A DNA stretch of 62,397 nt from positions 37,538-99,934 of the forward strand of contig OMYH01000008.1 in assembly GCA_900315255.1 (NCBI GenBank). Direction: 5' to 3'. This stretch comes from an uncultured Eubacteriales bacterium. GTDB lineage: Bacteria > Bacillota > Clostridia > Oscillospirales > Acutalibacteraceae. How positions within the stretch are numbered: position 1 is the stretch's first letter; each line of letters begins with the position of its first letter. The position numbers were made by a program, and so were the translations under genes. This document shows positions 37,199-46,799 of this stretch, one piece after another. The notes under the pieces are model-generated. The model was not told the origin of the DNA. It worked only from the letters and a program-made list of their open reading frames with translations, and searched no databases.

Positions 37199-37246
37199 AA
37201 AGGAAAAGTATGACACGGTATTGCTTGTCATACAGAATAAAAAATG
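37199..37246 (+). promoter_or_regulatory. prmA start region: hairpin between ribosome site and ATG
   Basis: AAAGGA (37199-37204) lies about 40 bases before the prmA ATG. Between them is the perfect 8-bp hairpin GTATGACA (37208-37215) / TGTCATAC (37226-37233) with a 10-base loop. An in-frame stop at 37238-37240 rules out an upstream prmA start. Folding would bring the site to about 13 bases from the ATG. Confidence 0.6.
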
Positions 37247-38164
37247 AACGACTGGACCGAGATAAAAATAATTGTCCCGAACAGATATATAGATATCGCA
37301 GGAGATATTGCGCAGATGACTGTGCCTTACGGTATCTATATAGAAGATTACTCTATGCTTGAAGAGGAGGTCGAGCAGATAGCCCACATTGACCTTATCG
37401 ACGAAGAACTGCTTGCGAAGGACAGAACTCACGGCATAGTGCATATCTATATAAGCCCTGAGGATAATCCGCAGGAAGCAATAGCATTTTTGAAGGAACG
37501 CTATACAAGTGAGGGGATACCTCATACTATCGAATGCGAAAGCTGTGTCGAGGAAGATTGGCTCAACAACTGGAAGCAGTATTTCAACCCCATTCCCGTC
37601 GGCGAGAAGCTGCTTATCCGCCCGACATGGCGAGATGAGTTTGACGCAGGTGACCGAGTTGTGCTCAATCTTGACCCTGGTCTTGCGTTCGGTACGGGTA
37701 CGCATGAAACAACAAGGCTTGTGCTTCAGGTGATAGAGAAGTATGCGCAAAAAGGGAAAACATTTCTTGATATCGGCTGCGGCAGCGGTATTCTTGCAGT
37801 TGCAGGGCTTTTATTGGGATGTGACAGCGCAGTTGGCGTGGACATAGACGAGATGGCTGTAAAAACAGCGAAAGAGAACGCAGAGCTTAACGGCGTTTCC
37901 AACAGGTTCGAGGTGCTTTGCGGCAACCTCACCGACAAGATAAGCGGAACATATGATATAGTGGCGGCAAATATCGTTGCGGACGCAATAATCATGCTGA
38001 GTCGTGACGTCGACAGCTTTATGAAGGATGATTCGGTATATATCATGAGCGGTATTATCGATACAAGAGGTGAAGAAGTCGAAGCTTCGGTATCGGAAAG
38101 ATTCGATATTATTGATAAGTACGAGGAAAACGGCTGGGTTTGTCTTGTTGCAAAGAAAAAATAA
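37244..38164 (+). CDS. prmA: Ribosomal protein L11 methyltransferase PrmA
   Basis: This 306-residue SAM-dependent methyltransferase methylates L11. The N-terminal substrate-recognition domain starts with the typical DWTEIKIIVPN. The catalytic domain has GTGTHETTRL, FLDIGCGSGIL, VGVDIDE and the NIVADAI motif of PrmA. prmA often follows dnaJ in Firmicutes; here luxS intervenes. The start lacks a nearby ribosome site and lies after a hairpin. Confidence 0.95.
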   Translation: MNDWTEIKIIVPNRYIDIAGDIAQMTVPYGIYIEDYSMLEEEVEQIAHIDLIDEELLAKDRTHGIVHIYISPEDNPQEAIAFLKERYTSEGIPHTIECESCVEEDWLNNWKQYFNPIPVGEKLLIRPTWRDEFDAGDRVVLNLDPGLAFGTGTHETTRLVLQVIEKYAQKGKTFLDIGCGSGILAVAGLLLGCDSAVGVDIDEMAVKTAKENAELNGVSNRFEVLCGNLTDKISGTYDIVAANIVADAIIMLSRDVDSFMKDDSVYIMSGIIDTRGEEVEASVSERFDIIDKYEENGWVCLVAKKK

Positions 38165-38188
38165 ATTTACTAAATCCATAAAAAAGGA

Positions 38189-38216
38189 TTGACCTATTTT
38201 GTATTTGTGGTACAAT
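38189..38216 (+). promoter_or_regulatory. Promoter of the 38255 membrane gene
   Basis: TTGACC (38189-38194), 16 bases, TACAAT (38211-38216). Confidence 0.6.
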
Positions 38217-38254
38217 ATAATTATATATTGTTTACATAATAGGAGGAAATTATA

Positions 38255-38716
38255 ATGAAAAAAAGAACCAAAGAAGCTGCAAATATGTTTTTCTCGGCAT
38301 TTCTTGTATTTGCCTATGTAGTATGCAGTTACTTTATATTAAAGCTGTCGTCATCTCTTACAAACACAACGGCATTCAGTATTGTTACTATTGCAGTCGT
38401 TGTTGTTTTCGGAGTTCTGCTGTTTTATGCAACGAGAGTAGGTGACGGCAAGCAGATCGTTCGATTCAGTCCGTCGGTACTTATTCTCATGGTACTGCCT
38501 GCAGCGTATGCTATAAGCGCATTCTTTGCTGTCGGACTTCCTCTTCACGAGGTAATGGTTCAGAATAATATCGTTTTGTATTTTGCGGCGGTAGTTCTGG
38601 GCTACGGCTTGCCCTACACGTTCCTTAGCGGCTTTGAGATGGTAGCTGCGGAAGATGTTTATTTCCCCGAGCATTTTGAAGATAAGGATAAGGACGAGGA
38701 AGAAGAGGAAGAGTAA
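38255..38716 (+). CDS. Small membrane protein with acidic tail
   Basis: This 153-residue protein has four hydrophobic segments and a very acidic C-terminus (KDKDEEEEEE). I do not recognise the family. A strong AGGAGG lies before the ATG and it has its own promoter and terminator. The acidic tail on the presumed cytosolic side could bind cations or a basic partner. Confidence 0.65.
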   Translation: MKKRTKEAANMFFSAFLVFAYVVCSYFILKLSSSLTNTTAFSIVTIAVVVVFGVLLFYATRVGDGKQIVRFSPSVLILMVLPAAYAISAFFAVGLPLHEVMVQNNIVLYFAAVVLGYGLPYTFLSGFEMVAAEDVYFPEHFEDKDKDEEEEEE

Positions 38717-38736
38717 GTTAAAATTCAGAATACAAA

Positions 38737-38766
38737 TTCCCCTGCATATGTAGGGGAAACTTTTCT
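38737..38766 (+). terminator. Terminator
   Basis: TTCCCCT / AGGGGAA with an 8-base loop, then CTTTTCTG. Confidence 0.7.
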
Positions 38767-38816
38767 GTATTTACCTGTAATTGACTGATCAAAATTTGCA
38801 AGGTCGGTGAATATAT

Positions 38817-39563
38817 ATGAAATTGGTGGAGTGGAATCTTCATAAAATGACAAAAGATATTCCTGTGCAGCAATTTGTCATTGATACACTTATAAATGAA
38901 AATGCTGATATTATATGTTTAGTTGAGTATGTGACAGATAAAGGAATAGAGGAAAATTTAAAAAATGACTATTGGTTCGAAGAAAGCGATACAATTTCTG
39001 GCAATCGTGTGTTAATTGCTGTAAAAAAAGCACTTGCGCCGGATGGAATACAAGTAATAAATAGAGATGAAGTTAGGGATTGCTATAATTTCCTGCACAT
39101 TGAAATATTAATGAATAATAAACAGTTATCTGTTATTGGTGTAAGAATGCTTTCACCAATGGTTGCTGAGGAACAGACCCCTCCGTTGATGAAGTATTTG
39201 TCAGAATTAGAAACGCCGTTTTTATGTACAGGTGATTTTAATATTCAGCAATACCGAATGTCTAAATGGTTTCACGGTATTTCAATGGAAAATATAGTTA
39301 ATACAAATCTCCCTTTATCAAAATCAAGTATAATATACACTGATAAGAAGAATCATCATATAACCGGATATGGAGCTGTAGATCATGTGCTGCATAGTGA
39401 TGATATCAGTGTGAGTTCACAATATGCTTGGGATTTTTTAAGTGCTTATTCGGGTTATCCGAATATTGACCGGATCGCTATTGGAGCATTGTGGAAAATT
39501 GATCCGGCGTATCCCGACCACGCACTAATGGTTTCTGATTTTTATTTCACCAAGCAGACATAA
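38817..39563 (+). CDS. Endonuclease/exonuclease/phosphatase-family protein
   Basis: This 248-residue soluble protein has the EEP motifs in order: WNLHK with the metal-binding Asn, LVEY with Glu, TGDFNI, AVDHVL and PDHALMV with the catalytic His. Members cleave phosphodiesters in nucleic acids, inositol phosphates or sphingolipids, so the substrate is unknown. The gene is AT-rich compared with its neighbours, has only a weak ribosome site and stands alone, which suggests recent gain. Confidence 0.8.
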   Translation: MKLVEWNLHKMTKDIPVQQFVIDTLINENADIICLVEYVTDKGIEENLKNDYWFEESDTISGNRVLIAVKKALAPDGIQVINRDEVRDCYNFLHIEILMNNKQLSVIGVRMLSPMVAEEQTPPLMKYLSELETPFLCTGDFNIQQYRMSKWFHGISMENIVNTNLPLSKSSIIYTDKKNHHITGYGAVDHVLHSDDISVSSQYAWDFLSAYSGYPNIDRIAIGALWKIDPAYPDHALMVSDFYFTKQT

Positions 39564-39611
39564 ACTCTGATTTGCAGAGAGATACCATGAAAAAATAAGG
39601 AGGTAATAACA

Positions 39612-40430
39612 ATGGGTTGTACTCATGATTGCGACAGTTGTTCGGTTGCTTGTTCTTCAAAAGAGCCGAAAAGCCTGAAGCTTGAACCGAACGAAATGAG
39701 CAATGTTAAAAAGGTTATAGGAGTAATAAGCGGCAAGGGCGGTGTCGGAAAATCGACAGTAACGTCAATGCTTGCCGTTGCGATGAACAGAGAGGGCTGC
39801 AAGACGGCTATTCTTGATGCAGATATTACCGGACCGTCAATTCCAAAAGCATTCGGACTGCACGAAAGGGCTATGGGCAGCGAAATAGGGATATTCCCAT
39901 CGATAACGTCAACAGGAATAGAGATAATGAGCGTAAATCTTCTGCTCGAAAACGAAACAGACCCCGTGGTGTGGAGAGGTCCGGTTATATCGGGAACGGT
40001 GAAGCAGTTCTGGACGGACGTTATCTGGAATGATGTTGATTATATGTTTGTAGATATGCCCCCGGGCACAGGAGATGTAGCGCTCACGGTGTTCCAGTCG
40101 CTTCCGCTTGACGGAATAATCATAGTGACTTCACCGCAGGAGCTTGTATCCATGATAGTGGAGAAAGCCGTAAAGATGGCAGAGATGATGAATATACCGA
40201 TACTGGGCATAGTGGAAAATATGAGCTATTTCAAATGTCCCGAATGCGGCAAGGAGCATAAGATCTTCGGTGAGAGCAATATTGAACAGACGGCAGAGAA
40301 GTTCGGAACAAAGGTAATTGCAAGAATGCCGATAGACCCAGAGTTTGCAAAGTGCGAGGACAATGGCATGATAGAACAATATGTAAGTGACTGCCTGAAT
40401 GAAGCAGTTGAAGTGTTGAAGAAGCTTTAA
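39612..40430 (+). CDS. Mrp/NBP35-family iron-sulfur carrier ATPase
   Basis: This 272-residue P-loop ATPase has the deviant Walker A GKGGVGKST, DADITGPSIP, the Mrp motif VDMPPGTGDV and a CPECG pair near the C-terminus. The N-terminus carries an NBP35-like Cys cluster (CTHDCDSCSVAC). Such proteins carry and transfer Fe-S clusters. AAGGAGG lies before the ATG. Confidence 0.92.
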   Translation: MGCTHDCDSCSVACSSKEPKSLKLEPNEMSNVKKVIGVISGKGGVGKSTVTSMLAVAMNREGCKTAILDADITGPSIPKAFGLHERAMGSEIGIFPSITSTGIEIMSVNLLLENETDPVVWRGPVISGTVKQFWTDVIWNDVDYMFVDMPPGTGDVALTVFQSLPLDGIIIVTSPQELVSMIVEKAVKMAEMMNIPILGIVENMSYFKCPECGKEHKIFGESNIEQTAEKFGTKVIARMPIDPEFAKCEDNGMIEQYVSDCLNEAVEVLKKL

Positions 40431-40441
40431 ACAATTCTGAA

Positions 40442-40490
40442 AACAGAGCGGAATAAGGAGCAAACAAAAATTCCGGATTCCGCTTTGTTC
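40442..40490 (+). terminator. Hairpin after the Mrp gene
   Basis: AACAGAGCGGAAT / ATTCCGCTTTGTT (one mismatch), with a long loop and a weak T run. Confidence 0.5.
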
Positions 40491-40657
40491 TCATAAGAGG
40501 AAATTAAGCGCAAGAGGCGATGTTTCCCATCAGAAAGACCGTGTGCGTGTTTCTACGGTGCGTCGGGGAAGTTTTGGGGTAATAGTTGGTATAATTTTTA
40601 TTCCCCGTGCATATAATATAGTAAAAGCAACGAAAAAGAAATAAATTGAAATATCTA

Positions 40658-40686
40658 TTGACAACATCGTGAATTTGTAGTATAAT
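40658..40686 (+). promoter_or_regulatory. Promoter of tRNA-fMet
   Basis: TTGACA (40658-40663), 17 bases, TATAAT (40681-40686): a consensus promoter. Confidence 0.85.
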
Positions 40687-40720
40687 AAATAACTGTTGAG
40701 AGAAAACACACTATGAATAT

Positions 40721-40797
<77 letters not shown>

Positions 40798-40815
40798 CTG
40801 GCATTGCCACCTTTT

Positions 40816-40848
40816 AAAATGCGTCCGAGTTATTCGGGCGCATTTTTT
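40816..40848 (+). terminator. Terminator after tRNA-fMet
   Basis: AAAATGCGTCCGA / TCGGGCGCATTTT with a short loop, then TTTT. Confidence 0.85.
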
Positions 40849-41273
40849 GTATGATTTTCTTAAAAGTCCTCCTTTGCGGTTATATTTAAGCCGCAAGCGA
40901 TACTTTTTGTTAAGAAGGAATTAAAATCTCATAATGTGAGCGGCGACTCGCCGCCGGCTTGAACACTGCGTTTGAGCCGTTATTTTTTTTTATTTCAGGC
41001 AGCGGCTTATTTCTAAAATTCTAATAATACTTAAATCCACCTTAGAAATCTCCTAAAATGTCATCGGCAATAGTGCCCGCCCGCACCCTCTATAGGCGGC
41101 GGTGGACATACGAATGTCGGTCGTTGGTCAAAATCCCACACCGACGTACGCAGGAGCTAACGCTCCATGACGTTTGTTGACGTCGTCGCTCACTCCAATC
41201 AAGCGAGCACGTTATCGAGAAAATATATTAAAAAATAGGTGCAGACCAATATTGCCCGAATGTGTATAAAAAA
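40849..41273. other. GC-richer non-coding stretch with small palindromes
   Basis: No gene found. It holds small hairpins (GGCGA-C-TCGCC at 40942-40952; GGAGC-TAAC-GCTCC at 41153-41166) and a GC-rich central part unlike its AT-rich surroundings. It may be a decayed repeat or gene remnant. Confidence 0.4.
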
Positions 41274-41309
41274 GCAGCCCTTGAACGGCTTTTACCGCCC
41301 AAAGACTGC
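41263..41309 (-). terminator. Terminator of the metallophosphoesterase-dockerin gene
   Basis: On the minus strand GCAGTCTTTG pairs with CAAGGGCTGC (G-T wobbles allowed), with an inner GGC/GCC, followed by TTTTTTATA. Confidence 0.75.
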
Positions 41310-41325
41310 TTAATATCAAATACAA

Positions 41326-44300
41326 TTATATTACATACTTACCTATAGCGAATTTTGTTGCCAGATTCACTGTGAATCTCAGTATATTCATAGCGTCTTT
41401 GCTTGTGACCCTTTTGTCGCTGTCAATGTCTGCGACTCTGAGCTGATCGTCTGAAAGCTTAATCAGATGGATGGTATACCGTTGAATCATCATGCTGTCT
41501 TTTGCTGTTACTTTGCCGTCACCGTTTACGTCTCCGAGCAAGATTTTCTTGACAGGTTTATCGGGTGTGTCTGACGAATCTTTTTCGTCGGAACTTGTAT
41601 CTTCGGAATCTGTGTCTTCTTTGTTAGAAGCTGTGTTTGTCTTGTCGTAGGATGTATCTGCCTTATCCGAAGCTGTGTTGGGTTTGGCTGTTGACGTATC
41701 GGTTTCCGTATCAACATCTTTGTTTGTGTCAGTATCCGAATTGATCTGCGTATCTGTATCGGTTTCGCTTTCGGTGTCGCTGCTTTTATCAGATGAAGTA
41801 TCAATATCGTAATTTGTATCCGTGTCGCTTATTATATCGGCCGAGGTGTCATTATCGGTTACCGTATCACTTTCAGAATATTTATCTGTTTCCGTTTCGG
41901 GATCGGTGCTGTCGGTCGGCTTACTATCGATTGATTTATCTGCGTTTTCGGTGTCGCTGTCATCATAAACAGACGGCTCTGAATCCGTGCTGCCGTTATC
42001 GGTTGATGTATCGGGATCTGTATCGGTATTGTCTAAGTGCTCAATTTCATAACAGGCAATATATGTAATGTCACCCTTTACAGGCTCTAATTCCACAGCT
42101 ATTGCCGACCCGAATTCACTCTCGGGAATCCAGCACAAGAAATGGTATTTCGAAGCAGTATTTATACGTTTACCGTCATACTCAGGTTCTTTGCCGTCAA
42201 ATGATGGCATCGTTCCGTAAGACACTTTTTCATCTGTTTCAAGAACCGTGCCGCCTGCGGAAACCCATTTTACCGTATATGTGTTTATGGATTCATCAAA
42301 CACAGCGGTGTATTCGACGTCGCCGTTTACTTCGGTAACGGTCGGATCCCAGCCCGAGAAAGTATAGGTATACTGCGCATTTCCCTCTCTTGTCGGCACT
42401 GCGCCGTTATATTCGGGCATTGTGCCGAACGGTACATATTCATCCGTTTCGAGCGTTGTGCCGTCATAGTTTTGCCATGTAACATCGGCAAGAGTGACGC
42501 ACGATGCAAAAAGCTTTTCTTTTGAAGGATCAAAGACGATTCTGACCGTCTTATTTCTTGACATATTCCTGATCGTTAAGCTTTTGCCTCTTGTCGATTG
42601 AGTAGTAATGCCTGATTCAAAGGTCTCGCCGTTAGCGTAATCAACACCCATGCTATCGGGAAGGCTCTTATATTTTTTATTGACCATGTCGTATACGCTG
42701 AAGCTCAGACTGCAGTTATCTGTCGCCTCATATGTATAGCTGTATGTACCATCGGCATCAGACGTCATCCATGTGTCAACGCTGTTCCATGCATGCTCGC
42801 CATCAATGTAGTAAAGCAGTGCGTAAGTGCGGTCGGTTGGTATGCTGTCATTATCCGGCCGGAAGTTTTCGACTGTGTACTTCGAATCCGAATCCTTACC
42901 GTTGATATGGAATGCGTTGTCGGGATACTGCTCAAGCACAATATCCGCAGTCTGACGGTCGCCGTTGCTGAAAATGAGATTCCTGTACTGTCCGCTCCTG
43001 TCAAACTCAATACAGTAAAGTTCTTTGCCGTTTGATGTGCCTATGGGGCTGAGCAATACTCCCGGCCAATCCGCATTATTTTTCGAGCTGGTCCATGCGT
43101 AAGCATAGACCTTTGACCAGGATTTCGTATTTTCAAAATAATACTTATTGCCAACGGTATAAGTGTGCTCACCCGCAACTCCGATTATTTTTTTCAGATC
43201 GTTTATTCTTTTGTTAAATTCTGTTACAACATTACGATCCGCCTCGTCGGCGTCTTTGTATCCGAAATACAGCTTTTTGAGTGCCTGATACTGGTCGTAC
43301 GACGAATACCTCTTATACCGCGCCAGAAGATCCGCTGTCTCATTCAGCTTATCCTCTGGGGAAACATTCACGCCGCTCAATATGATCTCGTCCGCTTCGG
43401 TATTTACGACTGCCGCAGTATGCGAGCCTTCCATAATGTAGTTATACTGAGGATAAATAAGCTTTGTGGTAAGATTAGCACCGTAAAAAACTATCTTGTT
43501 TTGGTACGTTTCAACGTAGTACCCCTGCGAATTTTCGCCGAAACCATCATTATAATAAAGACCGCTGTGATCTCTATTCGGAACTGTGGAACCGGCAACG
43601 GCAGGGTTATGGATCATATGACACGCAGCGTTGTTTTCGTTGGAGTAGTTGTAACCCATATTAAAATCCTCGTGCGTATGACCCGACATGAATATCATAT
43701 TTTTATATTTTTTAAGGAGCTTTTTAAACTTAACAGTAGAAGGATATGATTCGCTGAGCAATGCCTTATAATACGGCTTGCTCATTCTGTCGCCTGCTCC
43801 AAAGCCTTCTATGGGTGAATGCTCGATAAGAAAGACATTGACTCCGGTATCGTAATACTCCTCGAGAAGATCCGTGACCCATTCCAGCTGTTCATCGGAG
43901 AACTGATTTGATGTGTTCGGAGGATCTTCATTCTCAAGAGCCATAAAAATGAACAGATCGCCTGTTTTTGGCTCAATAATATAATAATAAGGCTTTCTGC
44001 TTTCAATGGTTTCTTTTGTGCTGTCTGTACCGGTTGCGCGTATAAACGAAGCAAGACCTGTTTCTGCTCCGCAGCGCATATCGTGATTTCCGTCAGCTTC
44101 CCAGACAGGATTCATATAATTGCTGTTCTTGAGTATATCCTCATAAACCGCCCATTCACTGTCCGGTCCTGTTTTGTTTGTAACCATATCGCCCGAAGAC
44201 ACTATAAAATCGGTGTTTTTTTCAACAGCGAACTGAAAAGCCTCCGCAAGATGTTCTTCGGCTTTTTTATAGTATCCGTTATTATCAATATGAACGTCGG

Positions 44301-44751
44301 AATATGAGTTGAAAGTGTAAAGAAGTTCACCGCTATCATACTTCAACTGTTTACTTTCGGGAACGGAATAAACAGCATCTGCGTCGGCAACCTTTTTTGA
44401 GCCCTTTGTCGCAATGATCTTTGTGGCATCGGCAGGAATAGCCGTGTGATACCCCATGTTAACGGTTATGCTCTCGCCCGCCTTCCTTTTTTCCGGCTTA
44501 ATGAAGCTGTCATAACCGTCGAGCGCTTTCTCATCGTCAGCCCAGTAAAGGTAATAAGTGCCCTCAGAGGCGGTTTTGAAAGTGATCGTTCCCTCGGCAT
44601 AGCCTGCGTCCGCCGTATTGCTGCCTGTAAATGTATAGCTGAGAGACGAACCTTCTGCTGCGCTCGCAGGAACGACGACTATGAACATTGCCTCAATGAT
44701 CGTCGCCATCGTAATAAGCGAGATCGTGCGTTTCAATACTGACCTTTTCAA
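41326..44751 (-). CDS. Secreted metallophosphoesterase with starch-binding module and dockerin
   Basis: This protein of about 1,141 residues has a signal peptide (VVVPASAAEG), a beta-sandwich N-domain and a calcineurin-like phosphoesterase with SDVH, SGDMV, GNHD, EHSP and GHTHED. A CBM26-like starch-binding module (KYYFENTKSW, DWPGVLL, LIFSNGDRQTADI) follows, then another beta domain and two InlB-type repeats. A long Asp/Thr linker leads to a dockerin with loops DVNGDGKVTAKD and DIDSDKRVTSKD. It pairs a phosphatase or nucleotidase activity with starch binding in a docked protein; the substrate is unknown. The start is uncertain: TTG at 44751 follows GGAGTG by ten bases; TTG at 44736 and 44775 are alternatives. 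Confidence 0.85.
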   Translation of the reverse strand: MKRSVLKRTISLITMATIIEAMFIVVVPASAAEGSSLSYTFTGSNTADAGYAEGTITFKTASEGTYYLYWADDEKALDGYDSFIKPEKRKAGESITVNMGYHTAIPADATKIIATKGSKKVADADAVYSVPESKQLKYDSGELLYTFNSYSDVHIDNNGYYKKAEEHLAEAFQFAVEKNTDFIVSSGDMVTNKTGPDSEWAVYEDILKNSNYMNPVWEADGNHDMRCGAETGLASFIRATGTDSTKETIESRKPYYYIIEPKTGDLFIFMALENEDPPNTSNQFSDEQLEWVTDLLEEYYDTGVNVFLIEHSPIEGFGAGDRMSKPYYKALLSESYPSTVKFKKLLKKYKNMIFMSGHTHEDFNMGYNYSNENNAACHMIHNPAVAGSTVPNRDHSGLYYNDGFGENSQGYYVETYQNKIVFYGANLTTKLIYPQYNYIMEGSHTAAVVNTEADEIILSGVNVSPEDKLNETADLLARYKRYSSYDQYQALKKLYFGYKDADEADRNVVTEFNKRINDLKKIIGVAGEHTYTVGNKYYFENTKSWSKVYAYAWTSSKNNADWPGVLLSPIGTSNGKELYCIEFDRSGQYRNLIFSNGDRQTADIVLEQYPDNAFHINGKDSDSKYTVENFRPDNDSIPTDRTYALLYYIDGEHAWNSVDTWMTSDADGTYSYTYEATDNCSLSFSVYDMVNKKYKSLPDSMGVDYANGETFESGITTQSTRGKSLTIRNMSRNKTVRIVFDPSKEKLFASCVTLADVTWQNYDGTTLETDEYVPFGTMPEYNGAVPTREGNAQYTYTFSGWDPTVTEVNGDVEYTAVFDESINTYTVKWVSAGGTVLETDEKVSYGTMPSFDGKEPEYDGKRINTASKYHFLCWIPESEFGSAIAVELEPVKGDITYIACYEIEHLDNTDTDPDTSTDNGSTDSEPSVYDDSDTENADKSIDSKPTDSTDPETETDKYSESDTVTDNDTSADIISDTDTNYDIDTSSDKSSDTESETDTDTQINSDTDTNKDVDTETDTSTAKPNTASDKADTSYDKTNTASNKEDTDSEDTSSDEKDSSDTPDKPVKKILLGDVNGDGKVTAKDSMMIQRYTIHLIKLSDDQLRVADIDSDKRVTSKDAMNILRFTVNLATKFAIGKYVI
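41560..42030 (-). repeat. Asp/Thr/Ser linker repeats of the metallophosphoesterase
   Basis: Degenerate repeats encode an Asp/Thr/Ser-rich linker between the InlB-type repeats and the dockerin. They are less regular than the linker repeats at 5990-6365 and 11240-11475. Confidence 0.6.
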
Positions 44752-45050
44752 TTTTTTTACACTCCATTCTGTCAATGTGATATTTTTTTCGTTGTAAAAA
44801 CATATCGTGCATACATAGTATATAAATTTATTTATAATATGTCAATGCTTAAGGCGATAACGTACAAATACCGCCTAACGGCTTTACACCGAATCTGCTT
44901 GCACCTTCGGCACAATATCCGTAACAATCCTTTTCTTAAAAATTTATAGTAATTTCATAATTTTTGTGTTATAATATATATTGTGGAAGTGTAGCCGCAG
45001 GGAACAGCTTTGCTTGCCTGCGAAAAGTCAGAAAAAACGGAGGGGATAAC

Positions 45051-46799
45051 TTGAATGGTCCTTTGATTTTTGCGATAGATCTCACTGTTGTGATACTGCG
45101 TATTGCCGTACCGCTGTTGGCGATCATAATATTCGTCAAGCTGTATGCCTCACTTAGACAAAACAGGCGAGATGAACGCCCTCTCATTATGCTGTATGAT
45201 GAGGATGTCAGAAAAGCCGTTCCCGTGCTTTATTGGGAAAATTCCATCGGCAGAAGCAAAGCCAGCGATATCTATTTGCCCGATACGACAGTTTCAAGAG
45301 AACACGCCGTACTTATGAGAAGGGACGACGGTTGGAGTATTACAGATACCGATTCAAAGGCAGGCGTGTTTGTCAACGGGGAGAGAATCTCCGGAAGGAC
45401 AAACATATACCTCAACGACAGGATCCGTATAGGTACGACAAATCTGATCGTAAGACGTGCCGAGGAATTTGAGGGCGCAACAAGACGGTCATGGTTTTTC
45501 AAGCCGAACGGCAAGAAAACAATAGGCTCAAAGAGTCTGCTTGTTCTGTTGACGATATTCTTTGTTGTTCTGTCGGCAGAGGCTTGTCTGAATAATGAAA
45601 TGCTCAAAACCGTATATAACGATAAATTGCCAAAGTTTTCGATAGACACTACGCCGTTTGTGTACGGTCTTGTTCTGATTGCATTCATGTGGATAACATA
45701 CGTTGTGACATCGCTTGTGCTGAAGCGGGTGAACTTCGAGATAGAAAGCCTGGCATTCTTCCTGTCGGGAGTGGGCATAATGCTTTCGGTACATCAAAGC
45801 GAAAAGCAAACTCAGGTTCAGCTTATTTCAATGGTCGGAGGAATAATTCTCTTTGAAATGCTGATAAAGATCCTTGACGATCCCGACAGAGTGAGCCGTT
45901 TGACCAAGTGGGTCTACGGGGCGTCACTGGCGCTGCTTGCGATCAATCTTATTTTTGGTAAAACTCAATACGGAGCGGCAAACTGGATCACTCTCCCCGG
46001 AGGGATATCCGTTCAGCCGTCAGAGGTCGTAAAGGTCGGGTTTATCTTCGTGGGAGCAGCGGGACTTGATCAGCTGCAGACCAGGAAGAACGTTTTCGGC
46101 TTCATGGTGTTCTCCGCAATATGCGTGGGTGCTTTAGTGCTGATGGGCGACTTCGGTACTGCGCTGATATTCTTTGCAACTTATCTTATTATTTCTTTCA
46201 TGCGTTCGGGTGATTTCGCTATGTTGATAGCCGCTGTGGGCGCAGCTGTGTTTGCCTCTTTGATCGTGCTGCGATTCAAACCCTACATCAGCGACAGATT
46301 CAGTGCATGGGGTCACGTTTTTGAAGAACCCTATGTGTGGGACACAGGTTTCCAGCAAGCGAGAACGCTGATTTACTGTGCAAGCGGCGGAGTGTTCGGC
46401 GTGGGACTCGGAAACGGATTCTGCAAGCAGCTGTTTGCGTCCGAAAGTGATATAGTAATAGGTATCATATGCGAAGAATTAGGTATCATTACAGCGGTGA
46501 TCCTTGCGGTTACAGTCGGCTCACTTGTTTTCTATGCAAGAGCGATTACGACAAGAAGCAGAAGCACATTCTATTCTATATCTGCTTGCTGCGCTGCGGG
46601 TCTGCTTGTGATACAGCTTTCGCTCAATCTCTTCGGCGCAACGGACATCCTTCCCCTGACGGGCGTTACTTTCCCGTTTATCAGCGCAGGCGGTTCGAGT
46701 ATGATCTCCTGTTGGGGACTTATGGCGTTTATAAAAGCCGCCGATGAGAGAACATATGCAGTTCGGCGGGAAAGCCTTTTCAGATCGAAAGAGGAATGA
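45051..46799 (+). CDS. FHA domain fused to FtsW/RodA/SpoVE SEDS protein
   Basis: This 582-residue protein has one membrane helix (about residues 8-28), a cytosolic FHA domain (about 62-140; IGRSKASDIYLP, VSREHAVL, GVFVNGERI) and about ten membrane helices of the SEDS family, ending with the DILPLTGVTFPFISAGGSS region. SEDS proteins are peptidoglycan glycosyltransferases; FHA domains bind phosphothreonine, suggesting control by a Ser/Thr kinase. A class B penicillin-binding protein follows, as with RodA and PbpA pairs. The TTG at 45051 lies eight bases after GGAGGGG; the frame opens at 44964 but without a good site. RodA, FtsW or SpoVE cannot be told apart. Confidence 0.9.
   Translation: MNGPLIFAIDLTVVILRIAVPLLAIIIFVKLYASLRQNRRDERPLIMLYDEDVRKAVPVLYWENSIGRSKASDIYLPDTTVSREHAVLMRRDDGWSITDTDSKAGVFVNGERISGRTNIYLNDRIRIGTTNLIVRRAEEFEGATRRSWFFKPNGKKTIGSKSLLVLLTIFFVVLSAEACLNNEMLKTVYNDKLPKFSIDTTPFVYGLVLIAFMWITYVVTSLVLKRVNFEIESLAFFLSGVGIMLSVHQSEKQTQVQLISMVGGIILFEMLIKILDDPDRVSRLTKWVYGASLALLAINLIFGKTQYGAANWITLPGGISVQPSEVVKVGFIFVGAAGLDQLQTRKNVFGFMVFSAICVGALVLMGDFGTALIFFATYLIISFMRSGDFAMLIAAVGAAVFASLIVLRFKPYISDRFSAWGHVFEEPYVWDTGFQQARTLIYCASGGVFGVGLGNGFCKQLFASESDIVIGIICEELGIITAVILAVTVGSLVFYARAITTRSRSTFYSISACCAAGLLVIQLSLNLFGATDILPLTGVTFPFISAGGSSMISCWGLMAFIKAADERTYAVRRESLFRSKEE

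Noticed and set aside
37210-37362. A 50-codon ORF overlapping the start of prmA
   Set aside because: It has a fair ribosome site but an Arg/Tyr/Cys-rich sequence without family features; kept only as a possible leader ORF in the findings.
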